The notes under the pieces are model-generated. The model worked only from the letters and a program-made list of their open reading frames with translations, had not been told where the DNA came from and did no database searches. A stretch of 64,000 bases of DNA, taken from NCBI RefSeq assembly GCF_002005225.1, contig NZ_CP019724.1:6769001-6833000 (forward strand), read 5' to 3'. Within the stretch, counting starts at the first letter, position 1, and each line of letters opens with the position of its first letter. Source of the stretch: Streptomyces pactum (GTDB taxonomy: Bacteria; Actinomycetota; Actinomycetes; Streptomycetales; Streptomycetaceae). Shown here in pieces: positions 6,894 to 14,732 of this stretch. The translations under genes and the position numbers were made by a program.

Positions 6894-7655
6894 ATGCGAC
6901 AGGGCACCCGCAAGGGTCTGATGACGATGGCGGCGGCGACCGGCGTGCTCGCCGCCGCGGGCGGTGCCGCCCACGCCGACTCGGGGGCGCACGGCTCGAG
7001 TTCGGGTTCACCCGGCGTGCTTTCCGGCAACACGGTGCAGGCGCCGGTGCACGTGCCGGTGAACGTCTGCGGCAACACGGTCGACGTCGTCGGCGTCCTC
7101 AACCCCGCGATGGGCAACTCGTGCGCCAACAACGACGGCGGTGCGTCCGGGGGATACGGCGACTCCGGCCAGGACGGCTCGCACGGGGGCTCGCACGCAG
7201 ACGGGCACGCCACCGACTCGCCCGGCGTCGCCTCCGGCAACCACGTCGAGGCGCCGGTCCATGTGCCGGTGAACGTCTGCGGCAACAGCGTCAACGTCGT
7301 CGGCGCTCTCAACCCGACCACCGGCAACGACTGCGCCAACGGCGGTGGCGGGGATCACTCGACCCCGCCCGACGGTGGTCACGAGACGCCGCCCGAGGAG
7401 CCGGGCGACCCCGGAGACCCGGGTGACCCGGGGGAGCCCGGCACTCCGGGTAACCCGCCGGACTCGGGTGACGAGACGCCGGAGGGTTCCTCGCACGTCA
7501 GCCGGCCGGACACGCAGACCGTCGCCCAGCCGCAGGGTGACGCGCGGCTCGCCGAGACCGGCAGCGACCTGCCCCTGGGGCTCGCCCTGCCGGTGGGAGC
7601 GGGCGCGCTGCTCGCGGGGACGGTGCTCTACCGCAAGGCGCGTGCCTCGGCGTGA
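6894..7655 (+). CDS. chpC: Long chaplin ChpC with sortase signal
   Basis: A 253-aa cell-surface protein. The signal peptide ends near HADS (about residue 29). Two chaplin domains (about 38-80 and 105-148) each hold VPVNVCGN and a second Cys. A Pro/Gly/Glu/Asp-rich spacer with GDPGDPGDPGEPG-type repeats follows. The sortase signal LAETG comes next, with a hydrophobic segment and the basic end YRKARASA. Class E sortases of Streptomyces recognise LAxTG and anchor such long chaplins to peptidoglycan, where they can nucleate short chaplin fibrils. The ATG at 6894 has caggaa upstream. It is tandem with chpH, but the terminator between them argues for separate promoters. Confidence 0.95.
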   Translation: MRQGTRKGLMTMAAATGVLAAAGGAAHADSGAHGSSSGSPGVLSGNTVQAPVHVPVNVCGNTVDVVGVLNPAMGNSCANNDGGASGGYGDSGQDGSHGGSHADGHATDSPGVASGNHVEAPVHVPVNVCGNSVNVVGALNPTTGNDCANGGGGDHSTPPDGGHETPPEEPGDPGDPGDPGEPGTPGNPPDSGDETPEGSSHVSRPDTQTVAQPQGDARLAETGSDLPLGLALPVGAGALLAGTVLYRKARASA

Positions 7656-7686
7656 CGCCGCTCGGGCCGGGTGACCGGAACGCACA

Positions 7687-7712
7687 GCGGGCCCCGCATC
7701 GGCGGGGCCCGC
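7687..7712. terminator. Bidirectional hairpin between chpC and the DUF5703 gene
   Basis: GCGGGCCCCGC (7687-7697), a tetraloop ATCG and GCGGGGCCCGC (7702-7712) form a perfect 11-bp stem between two convergent genes. Confidence 0.7.
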
Positions 7713-7754
7713 TCCGTCTCCGTCACCCGCGCGCGGTCGAGCAAGGTCACCGGC

Positions 7755-7943
7755 TCACCAGGTGGCGCGTACCTGGCGGATGATCCGCCGCCGCAGCCGC
7801 ACCTTGCGGCTGCCGTCGCGCAGCAGGCTCAGGCGGTACAACTCCCAGTGTCCGTACTCGGCGTGGTCCGTCAGCAGACGTGTCGTCTCCTTGCGGGAAA
7901 CCCCGCGCGGTAGGTACACGTCGACAAATTCGTATTCCGGCAT
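7755..7943 (-). CDS. DUF5703-family small protein
   Basis: A 62-aa basic protein (MPEYEFVDVYLPRGVSRKETT, ending IRQVRATW) with no membrane segment. It matches the small DUF5703 family found widely in actinomycetes; the function is unknown. The central TDHAEYGHWELYRLSLLRDG and the Arg-rich tail could bind nucleic acid, but that is speculation. It is divergent from the acidic protein gene at 7991, 47 bp away. Confidence 0.75.
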   Translation of the reverse strand: MPEYEFVDVYLPRGVSRKETTRLLTDHAEYGHWELYRLSLLRDGSRKVRLRRRIIRQVRATW

Positions 7944-7977
7944 CGCATCTATTGTGCGGGCTGGGGCCCGGTACGGA

Positions 7978-7983
7978 TAGCGT
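7978..7983 (+). promoter_or_regulatory. -10 box of the acidic protein gene (leaderless)
   Basis: TAGCGT ends 7 nt before the ATG at 7991. No ribosome site lies in between. Confidence 0.4.
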
Positions 7984-7990
7984 CTGCACT

Positions 7991-8821
7991 ATGTCTGATG
8001 CTGCGCAGCCCACCGCTGCCGAGGTACGCGCCGCCGCCGAGGCGGTCAAGACCGCGCTCGACCGCCACCTGGCCGCGGTCGAACGCCGGTCGGGGGAGGA
8101 CGACCCGGCCGTCTACGACGCGTTCAACCAGTTGGCCGCGGCCGCGGAGGCGTACGACGAACTGCTCTACGACCGCTACGACGAGGTCACCCCGTTCGAG
8201 ATCCCCGACGCTGACGACACGCTGCCGCCGTACACGGGCCCGGAGGAGCCCAGCGCGCTGAGCGTCCTGATCCGCCGTGACTACGCCGTGGCCGAGCCGC
8301 AGCGGCTGATGGCCCAGGCCCGCCGGGTCGAGGCGGCGGACGACCAGGGGGCGGCTGCGGCGGCCTCCGGCACGGTCCACGGGGCGCTCGGCCTCCTGTT
8401 CGGAGAGTTCGAGGCGGACGAGATCGCGTCCCGGCACAAGGAGTTCGGCCTGGAGGAGGGCGACTCCACGCTCTGGGTCACGGCCGCGGACGAGGCCGCC
8501 GACCCCGGCGAGTGGCTGGAGGCCCCGTTCGAACAGGTCGATCCGCAACGGGTGGTCTGCCGCTTCGACGTCAGCGCGGTGTTCGACGACGGGTTCGACG
8601 ACGGCCTCGACGACGAAGAGGACGACGTCGTCGACGATGCCGACGACGAGGTCGGCGGCGGTGGCGTGAGGGCGCTGGAGGAGGACCTCGACCCGGGTCT
8701 GGACGAGGACCTGGCCACGGACGAGGACACGGACGAGGACCTGGATCCGCACGGGGACGGGGATGGGGACGGCGACCTGGACGAGGACGGTGAGCCGGCC
8801 CGACTGGAGGCTGATCGCTGA
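7991..8821 (+). CDS. Conserved streptomycete protein with a long acidic tail, function unknown
   Basis: A 276-aa soluble protein I cannot assign. The first 190 residues look folded: an Ala-rich N-terminal helix pair (AEVRAAAEAVKTALDRHLAA), then LSVLIRRDYAVAEPQRLM and VHGALGLLFGEFEADEI. From about residue 200 it becomes a run of Asp/Glu-rich repeats (DDGFDDGLDDEEDD, DEDLATDEDTDEDLD, DGDGDGDLDEDGE). Such tails occur in DNA-mimic or histone-chaperone-like proteins, but also as simple expansions of GAC/GAG codons. No signal peptide or membrane segment is seen. Confidence 0.7.
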   Translation: MSDAAQPTAAEVRAAAEAVKTALDRHLAAVERRSGEDDPAVYDAFNQLAAAAEAYDELLYDRYDEVTPFEIPDADDTLPPYTGPEEPSALSVLIRRDYAVAEPQRLMAQARRVEAADDQGAAAAASGTVHGALGLLFGEFEADEIASRHKEFGLEEGDSTLWVTAADEAADPGEWLEAPFEQVDPQRVVCRFDVSAVFDDGFDDGLDDEEDDVVDDADDEVGGGGVRALEEDLDPGLDEDLATDEDTDEDLDPHGDGDGDGDLDEDGEPARLEADR

Positions 8822-8830
8822 GCGGCCCGT

Positions 8831-8858
8831 CGCTCACCGGCGGATCGCTCACCGGCGG
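8831..8858. repeat. 13-bp direct repeat
   Basis: CGCTCACCGGCGG occurs at 8831-8843 and 8846-8858, just after the stop of the acidic-protein gene. The remaining spacer to 8983 shows nothing else convincing. Confidence 0.7.
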
Positions 8859-8983
8859 GTGACGCGGTGGGCCGGCCGGCCGGCACGACGTGGCGGTCAC
8901 GGGGATCGCCCCGGTGACCGCCACCGTCGCGTTCGCCGGCGGGACGGCCGGGCGAACGCGACGGGATGGGGCCCGGCGGGGGA

Positions 8984-11497
8984 TCAGCCGGCCACCGGTA
9001 CCTGCGGCGCGAGCAGCACCGGCAGCCGGGTCGTGCGCGGCTTCGCCGGAACCTCGGCCACGGCACGGGGCAGCGCCTGCTCCACGCCGTGCACCACGGA
9101 CAGATGGCGGGCGGCCCGGCCGAACGCCGTGTAGACCCAGGGGCGGCTGAGGGCCTGCGCGGCATCGCCGGGCAGGACCACGACCACCGCCGGCCACCGG
9201 CCGCCCACCGCCTGGTGCGCGGTCAGCGCCCAGCCGTGCCGTACGGACTGCTCCACCCGCTCCTTCGGTACGACGACGGTCTCGCCCGCGCACGACAGGT
9301 GCAGCCCGTCGGCGTCCGCCGTCACCACCCGGCCCGGCACCGTACGGCCCGGCACGGGTGAGTAGGCGACACGGTCGCCGGGGTCGAAGCCGCCGAAGCG
9401 GCCGGGACCGGGATTCAGCCGCTCCTTCAGCGCGGCGTTGAGCGCCCGGGTGCCCGCGGCGCCGCCGTGGCCCGGTGTGATCACCTGGGTGTCCTCGGCG
9501 GGGACGCCGATCGCGCGCGGCACCGAGTCCGCGACGAGCTGGACGGTGCGGTGCACGGCCTCGCCCGCGTCCCGCACCGGCACGATCACGACCTCCTTGC
9601 CGGGGGTCTGCACCTGGCCCAGCTCGCCGATGCCGATGCCGGAGACGAGTTCGCCGATCGGCCCCGGGTCCGGACGCCGCGAGGCGATCCGGGGGCAGGC
9701 ACGCGCCGCCAGCAGGTCAGTGAAGATCCGCCCGGGTCCCACGGACCACAGCACCGCCGGGTCCCCGGCCAGCACCAGCCGTGCCCCGTCCGGCAGCGAC
9801 TCCACCAGCAGGGCGCCCGCCTCGACGTCCAGTTGCGGGGCGTCGAGCACGACGAGGAGATCGAGGTCCAGCGCTCCGTCCGCGTCCCGGCCCGGCCCCT
9901 CGGTCCCGGCCAGCAGCCCGGCCACGGTGACGACGGCGGGACCGGCCGGGACGGAAACGGCCGGGGTGGCGGGGCCCGCGGGCTGTGGCACGGACGACGG
10001 GGCGCCCAGCAGGGTGGCGAAGCGGTCGCGGCCGAGCGGGCCGTGTGCGGCGGCCCAGGCACGCAGGCCCAGGGCGTGTGCGGCGTGCAGCAGCGCCGCC
10101 GGTTCGGCCAGCGAGGCCTCGCCGCCGGTGTGCAGCACCAGCCCGTGGTCCGCGACGGCGCGGATCAGGTCCGCGGCGGCATCCTGCGCGGAGGCGGCGG
10201 CCTGCTCCCAGTCCGCCGCGGAACCGCCCTGCTTCGGCGCCGAGTTGACCAGCCGGGCCAAACCGTCGGCGAGGCTCTCCTCGGCGAGCGCGTACCGCTC
10301 CAGACCGACCAGGACCCGGACCGGACGCTCCTCGCCCTCGTCCGCTCCCTCCGCGTCGCCCGTCGCGCCGTCCGGGCGGACGCCGGTCTCCTCCAGGGCG
10401 TCCTGGAAGGCCAGTGCCTCGCCCTCCGCGAGTGTGCTCTGCACGGCGGCGTCGGGGTCCGGTACGCCCCGCTGAGCCAGCGTGGCCGTGAGCCGGGGAA
10501 GCTCCAGGGCCGTGTGCCCGGCCAGGGCCGCCTGCTCCAGCAGCCACACCGTGATCGCACGGCCGCGGCGCTCGTCGTCCGGGCCGCACGCAGCGCCGAG
10601 CAGCGCCCGGGCGAACCCGTCGGCCTGCTCCGGCCGTACTCCGCCGACCCGGAGCAGCTGCCAGGGGTCCGCGCGCAGCGCCTCCTCGGCCCCCTCACCG
10701 AGGAACGCGGCGGTCCGCGGTGCGAGCGTGTCGGGGGCGCCGCCCTCGGCCAGCACGCGCCGCACGGCCTGGACGAGCTCCGGCGCGGGGCCAGTGGGTC
10801 CGGCGGGCCCGGGGGCCGCCTCGGCCGGCACGGGCTGAGGCCGTCGTACCGGCTCAGGCGCGGGACGGCGCGGGGCGGGCTCGGGGTCGCCGAAGACGGT
10901 GGCCGCCGGCTTCTCGCCGCTCTCCACGGCCCGCACGGCGGCGAGCAGGTCGGCCGCCGTACCGCTCAGCTTGCCCCCGGCGTCGATCGGCGCCTCCTTC
11001 TCGGCCTTCCGCCGCTCGATCCGCTCCCGCACAAGCCGCTGCGCGGCCAGCTCGGCCTCGGCCTCGGAGACCTGAGCCGCCGCGTCGTCACCGCCCGCAC
11101 TCTCGCCATCCGGCTGCCCGGCGGGCTGCTCGTCGCCCCTGCCGACGCTCTCCCGGTCACGCGTCCGAGCGTCGGCTGCCCCGACGACCGGCTCCCCGGC
11201 CGCTTCGTCTTCGGCCGCTTCGTCTTCGGGCGCTTCGTCTCCGGCCGTTTCGTCTCCGGTCGCTTCGGCCGGACCGGCGGCGCCCCCGCCCTCGTCTGCC
11301 GGCCGGCCGGCCTCCCCGGCAGCGGCCTCGACGCCGGGAGCCCGGCCGCCGGCCGGTTCCGCGCCCCCGCCCCCGGCGGCTTCCGGCTCGGCCCCGGCGG
11401 CGCCCCGCCCGGCCCCTTTCGTGGTGCCCGGGGTCTCCGGCCCGGCGTCCACGGTGCCCGCGGTGTCCTCAGCGGCGGGCTCGGGCTCCGTGCTCAC
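8984..11497 (-). CDS. RecD2-like helix-hairpin-helix protein with degenerate ATPase motifs
   Basis: An 837-aa protein. Residues 1-165 are an acidic Ala/Glu/Gly/Pro-rich tail. At about 265-303, ALRADPWQLLRVGGVRPEQADG resembles the helix-hairpin-helix of RecD2. At about 450, where RecD2 has Walker A, the text reads LHTGGEASLAEPAALLHA: no GKT. Where Walker B should be (about 550) it reads LLVVLDAPQLD, with Ala for Glu. The following LVLAGDPAVLWSVGPGRIF and the terminal LTAHQAVGGRWPAVVVVLP still match RecD2 motifs. The protein therefore looks like a RecD2-type helicase that has lost ATP hydrolysis but kept its DNA-binding frame. The GTG start overlaps the stop of the aldo/keto reductase gene (GTGA), so they are translationally coupled. 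Confidence 0.7.
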   Translation of the reverse strand: MSTEPEPAAEDTAGTVDAGPETPGTTKGAGRGAAGAEPEAAGGGGAEPAGGRAPGVEAAAGEAGRPADEGGGAAGPAEATGDETAGDEAPEDEAAEDEAAGEPVVGAADARTRDRESVGRGDEQPAGQPDGESAGGDDAAAQVSEAEAELAAQRLVRERIERRKAEKEAPIDAGGKLSGTAADLLAAVRAVESGEKPAATVFGDPEPAPRRPAPEPVRRPQPVPAEAAPGPAGPTGPAPELVQAVRRVLAEGGAPDTLAPRTAAFLGEGAEEALRADPWQLLRVGGVRPEQADGFARALLGAACGPDDERRGRAITVWLLEQAALAGHTALELPRLTATLAQRGVPDPDAAVQSTLAEGEALAFQDALEETGVRPDGATGDAEGADEGEERPVRVLVGLERYALAEESLADGLARLVNSAPKQGGSAADWEQAAASAQDAAADLIRAVADHGLVLHTGGEASLAEPAALLHAAHALGLRAWAAAHGPLGRDRFATLLGAPSSVPQPAGPATPAVSVPAGPAVVTVAGLLAGTEGPGRDADGALDLDLLVVLDAPQLDVEAGALLVESLPDGARLVLAGDPAVLWSVGPGRIFTDLLAARACPRIASRRPDPGPIGELVSGIGIGELGQVQTPGKEVVIVPVRDAGEAVHRTVQLVADSVPRAIGVPAEDTQVITPGHGGAAGTRALNAALKERLNPGPGRFGGFDPGDRVAYSPVPGRTVPGRVVTADADGLHLSCAGETVVVPKERVEQSVRHGWALTAHQAVGGRWPAVVVVLPGDAAQALSRPWVYTAFGRAARHLSVVHGVEQALPRAVAEVPAKPRTTRLPVLLAPQVPVAG
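11198..11270 (-). repeat. 15-bp tandem repeat inside the RecD2-like gene
   Basis: Five units related to CGGCCGCTTCGTCTT encode repeated Glu-Asp-Glu-Ala-Ala-like pentapeptides in the disordered N-terminal tail. Confidence 0.75.
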
Positions 11498-12480
11498 AGC
11501 GTGCTCCAGTCGTGATCGGGATAGCGGTGCACGGGCGCCGACACGTCGTCGAGCGCCCGGCAGATCTCGTCAGGAAGACTAAGGGTCTCCACTGACAACG
11601 CCGCCGTGAGCTGCTGCGCGTTGCGCGCGCCGACGATCGGCGCGACCACACCGGGCCGGTCCCGGACCCAGGCCAGGGCCACCTGGAGCGGCGTCACCGC
11701 CAGCCCGTCCGCCGCCGTCGCGAGCGCGTCCACGATGTGGCCGGCCGTGTCGTCGAGGTAGGGCGCGACGAAGGGGGCCAGGTGCTCCGAGGCGCCCCGC
11801 GAGTCCGACGGCGTCGCGTCCTTGCGGTACTTGCCGGTCAGCACCCCGCGACCCAGCGGGGAAGAGGGCAGCAGGCCGATGCCCAGGTCCAGGGCGGCCG
11901 GCAGCACCTCGCGCTCGATGCCCCGCTGGAGCAGCGAGTACTCCATCTGCGTGCTCGCCAGCCGGTTCCGTACGCCCGGCGCGGCGAGCTGCCAGGTCGC
12001 CGCCTTGGCCAACTGCCAGCCGCAGAAGTTGGAGACCCCCGCGTACCGGGCACGACCGCTGCTCACCGCCACGTCGAGGGCGTGCAGCGTCTCCTCCAGC
12101 GGCGTGTGCGCGTCGAAGGCGTGCAGGTGCCACACGTCGACGTGGTCGGTCCCTAGACGGGCCAGCGAGCCGTCCAGCGCGGAGAGCAGATGGGCGCGTG
12201 AACCGTCGAAGCGGCGGTCGGGATCCGGCACGCTGCCGGCCTTCGTCGAGATCACCAATTCCCGGCGCGGGACCAAGCCCTCCATCAGCCGCCCGAGCAG
12301 ATACTCGGACTCCCCGTCGCCGTACACGTCCGCCGTGTCGACGAGGGTGCCGCCCGCTTCCCAGAAGGTTTTCAGGAGATCCGCGGCGTCATGCTCGTCG
12401 GTGTCCCGGCCCCAGGTCAGGGTGCCGAGACCGATGCGGGACACGCGCAGGCCCGTGCGGCCGAGATGCCTCTGCTCCAT
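11494..12480 (-). CDS. Aldo/keto reductase
   Basis: A 328-aa NADPH-dependent oxidoreductase. It starts MEQRHLGRTGLRVSRIGLG, the usual AKR opening. The catalytic tetrad is visible: Asp and Tyr in DTADVYGDGESE (about residues 49-54), Lys in VISTKAG and His in VDVWHLHAFD. The cofactor segment PIVGARNAQQL lies near the C-terminus. Its in vivo carbonyl substrate is unknown. The ATG at 12480 fits the family; an in-frame ATG at 12492 would add four residues. Its stop overlaps the start of the RecD2-like gene, which is an unusual pairing. Confidence 0.85.
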   Translation of the reverse strand: MEQRHLGRTGLRVSRIGLGTLTWGRDTDEHDAADLLKTFWEAGGTLVDTADVYGDGESEYLLGRLMEGLVPRRELVISTKAGSVPDPDRRFDGSRAHLLSALDGSLARLGTDHVDVWHLHAFDAHTPLEETLHALDVAVSSGRARYAGVSNFCGWQLAKAATWQLAAPGVRNRLASTQMEYSLLQRGIEREVLPAALDLGIGLLPSSPLGRGVLTGKYRKDATPSDSRGASEHLAPFVAPYLDDTAGHIVDALATAADGLAVTPLQVALAWVRDRPGVVAPIVGARNAQQLTAALSVETLSLPDEICRALDDVSAPVHRYPDHDWSTL

Positions 12481-12592
12481 GAACGCCGACATTACTGGCC
12501 ACGGCTTGCGCTGTGGGGGCCTGTGGACAACCGAATCTCCACGCTAAGGTCGGGGCACAAGAGACGTTACTGATCGGTAAGGGGAATCGGCC

Positions 12593-13648
12593 ATGCAGCT
12601 CGGGATCAACCTCGGCTACTGGGGTGCCGGAATGGACGCGGACAACCTGGCCGTCGCCCAGGAGGCCGACCGGCTCGGCTACGCCGTCTGCTGGGCCGCC
12701 GAGGCCTACGGCTCCGACGCGGCCACCGTGCTCACCTGGGTCGCCGCCCAGACCGAGCGCATCGACGTGGGCTCGGCCATCTTCCAGATCCCGGCCCGCC
12801 AGCCCGCGATGACCGCGATGACGGCCGCCACCCTGGACTCCCTCTCACAGGGCCGCTTCCGTCTCGGCCTCGGCGTCTCGGGCCCGCAGGTCTCCGAGGG
12901 CTGGTACGGCGTCAAGTTCGACAAGCCGCTGGCCCGCACCCGCGAGTACGTCGAGATCGTGCGCAAGGCGATGACGCGGGAGCGGCTGTCGTACGAGGGA
13001 CAGCACTGGACGCTGCCGCTGCCCGGCGGCCCCGGCAAGCCGATCAAGCTGACCGTGCACCCGCAGCGCGAGCACATCCCGCTCTACATCGCCGCGATCG
13101 GCCCGAAGAACCTCGAGCAGACCGGCGAGATCGCCGACGGCGCCCTGCTGATCTTCCCCTCCGCCGACCATCTGGAGGACACCGCGATCCGGCACCTGCG
13201 TGCCGGGCGCGAGAAGGCCGGGAAGACGCTCGACGGCTTCGACGTCTGCCCGACCCTGCCGCTCGCCCTCGGCGACGACAAGGACGTCGCCGCGCTCGCC
13301 GACACCTTCCGCCCCTACACCGCGCTCTACGTCGGCGGCATGGGCAGCTTCAAGCAGAACTTCTACAACCAGCTCGCCGGGCGTATGGGATACGAGCGGG
13401 AGGCAGCCGAGATCCAGGAGAAGTACCTCTCGGGGGACAAGCAGGGCGCCGCCGCGGCCGTACCGCACGAGCTGATCGACCAGACGACGCTGCTCGGTTC
13501 CGTCGACCGCATCGCGGACCGGATGAAGGCCTACGCCGCCGCCGGTGTCACCACGCTGACCCTCGCCCCCGCGGGCTTCACCCTCGACGAGCGGATCGCC
13601 GCTCTCCGCGCCGGCACCAAGGCCCTGGAGCGCGCCGGGCTGGCGTAG
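12593..13648 (+). CDS. LLM-class F420-dependent oxidoreductase
   Basis: A 351-aa luciferase-like TIM-barrel protein. It has MQLGINLGYWGAGMDADNL, the substrate/cofactor loop AAEAYGSDAATVL, the strand RIDVGSAIFQIPARQPAMTAM and the motif QGRFRLGLGVSGPQVSEGWYG, typical of mycobacterial and streptomycete F420-dependent reductases (LLM class). PLYIAAIGPKN and a C-terminal GVTTLTLAP complete the barrel. It probably uses reduced F420 for hydride transfer; the substrate is unknown. A ggtaagggga ribosome site precedes the ATG. It is divergent from the aldo/keto reductase. Confidence 0.85.
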   Translation: MQLGINLGYWGAGMDADNLAVAQEADRLGYAVCWAAEAYGSDAATVLTWVAAQTERIDVGSAIFQIPARQPAMTAMTAATLDSLSQGRFRLGLGVSGPQVSEGWYGVKFDKPLARTREYVEIVRKAMTRERLSYEGQHWTLPLPGGPGKPIKLTVHPQREHIPLYIAAIGPKNLEQTGEIADGALLIFPSADHLEDTAIRHLRAGREKAGKTLDGFDVCPTLPLALGDDKDVAALADTFRPYTALYVGGMGSFKQNFYNQLAGRMGYEREAAEIQEKYLSGDKQGAAAAVPHELIDQTTLLGSVDRIADRMKAYAAAGVTTLTLAPAGFTLDERIAALRAGTKALERAGLA

Positions 13649-13665
13649 GTCCGTCGTAGTTTCTG

Positions 13666-13706
13666 CGGCCGTGGTGGGGGCTCGGGGGTCTTCCCCGCCA
13701 CGGCCG
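13666..13706 (+). terminator. Terminator of the LLM oxidoreductase gene
   Basis: CGGCCGTGGTGGGG (13666-13679) pairs with CCCCGCCACGGCCG (13693-13706) with one G-T pair and a 13-nt loop, 18 nt after the stop. Confidence 0.7.
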
Positions 13707-13881
13707 TCACGGGGAACAACGCGCCCACGCGCGTGTGGTTACGCCTCCTCGTGTTCCCGGCCGTCCTTCTTTTGGCCGATTTGCCCGCCGCACCTGTTGC
13801 CGCACCCCACCTCCCGCACTTGACTCGGTCTCTGCGGAGTCTGCGGAACCTGCGCAACGCAGAGGCAGAGAGGTGCCACCG

Positions 13882-14670
13882 ATGCTTTCGGCCAAGAGTC
13901 TGTTCGAGGAGATCCTCGACAACGACGAGTCGTTCCGTCTCTTCTGCTCCATCGCGGCCAACGGCGAGTCGCAGGGCGGCTGGGAGAACGCGCGCATCGC
14001 GGCGCTGGTCCCGCAGAGCGAGCGAGCCCTCGCCCCGAAGATCACCCGGCACGGCGCGGACGAGGACAAGCACGGACGGATCTTCAACGCCCTGCTGAAG
14101 AAGCGCGGTCTCGAACCCGTCGAAGTGCCTGCCGAGACCGACTACACCATGCTCCTGGAACGGCGCGGCATCGGCCTCGCCCACGAGAAGCTCAAGGCCG
14201 ACCAGCCCCTGAACGAGCGGGACATCATCACCTACCTCGCGCACAGCAGGGTCACCGAGCAGCGCGCGGCCGAGCAGATGGCGATGCTCCTCAAGTACTT
14301 CGGGGACCACCCGGACCTGGGCCGGGCCGTTCGGATGATCTCGGCCGACGAGGACAACCACCTCGCCTACTCCCACGAGGAACTGCTGCGCTTCGCCGCC
14401 GCCGGACACGGCCGGTACATCCAGCGGACGCTGCGCGAGTGCGCGCTCGCCGAGATCCGCGTCCACCGGGACGTGAGCCTCGGCGTGATGGCACGCATGG
14501 GGCGCCTCCTCGGCTGGCCGCGCCCCAAGGCGGCGCTGCTCGCGGCGGGCATCCGCGCGATGTACGTCTACGAGCGGCTGGCGGGCTGGCGCCGCATGGT
14601 GACCCTGCGGACGCCGCGGCGGCGCGACGCGCTCGGCGGACCCGCCGCCGCGGCTCCCGAGATCGCCTGA
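13882..14670 (+). CDS. Ferritin-like diiron protein, function unknown
   Basis: A 262-aa mostly helical protein. Two ExxH motifs, in GADEDKHGRIF (about residue 58) and ISADEDNHLAYSHEE (about residue 156), and further Glu residues in FEEILDNDESF and HSRVTEQRAAEQ are arranged like the four-helix diiron site of ferritin-like or rubrerythrin-like proteins. The end is basic with a hydrophobic helix (PKAALLAAGIRAMYVYERL). No enzyme activity can be assigned. The ATG at 13882 has an agaggtg site; the longer frame from 13735 lacks one. It is convergent with corA. Confidence 0.7.
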   Translation: MLSAKSLFEEILDNDESFRLFCSIAANGESQGGWENARIAALVPQSERALAPKITRHGADEDKHGRIFNALLKKRGLEPVEVPAETDYTMLLERRGIGLAHEKLKADQPLNERDIITYLAHSRVTEQRAAEQMAMLLKYFGDHPDLGRAVRMISADEDNHLAYSHEELLRFAAAGHGRYIQRTLRECALAEIRVHRDVSLGVMARMGRLLGWPRPKAALLAAGIRAMYVYERLAGWRRMVTLRTPRRRDALGGPAAAAPEIA

Positions 14671-14712
14671 CGGCCGCGGCGGGCCGCGCAGCACCCCCGC
14701 GAGATCGCCCAA

Positions 14713-14727
14713 GGGGCCCGAAGCCCC
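14713..14727. terminator. Short hairpin between the ferritin-like gene and corA
   Basis: GGGGC and GCCCC flank a 5-nt loop, 6 nt beyond the corA stop. It is a weak stem that could serve both convergent genes. Confidence 0.35.
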
Positions 14728-14732
14728 TGCGG

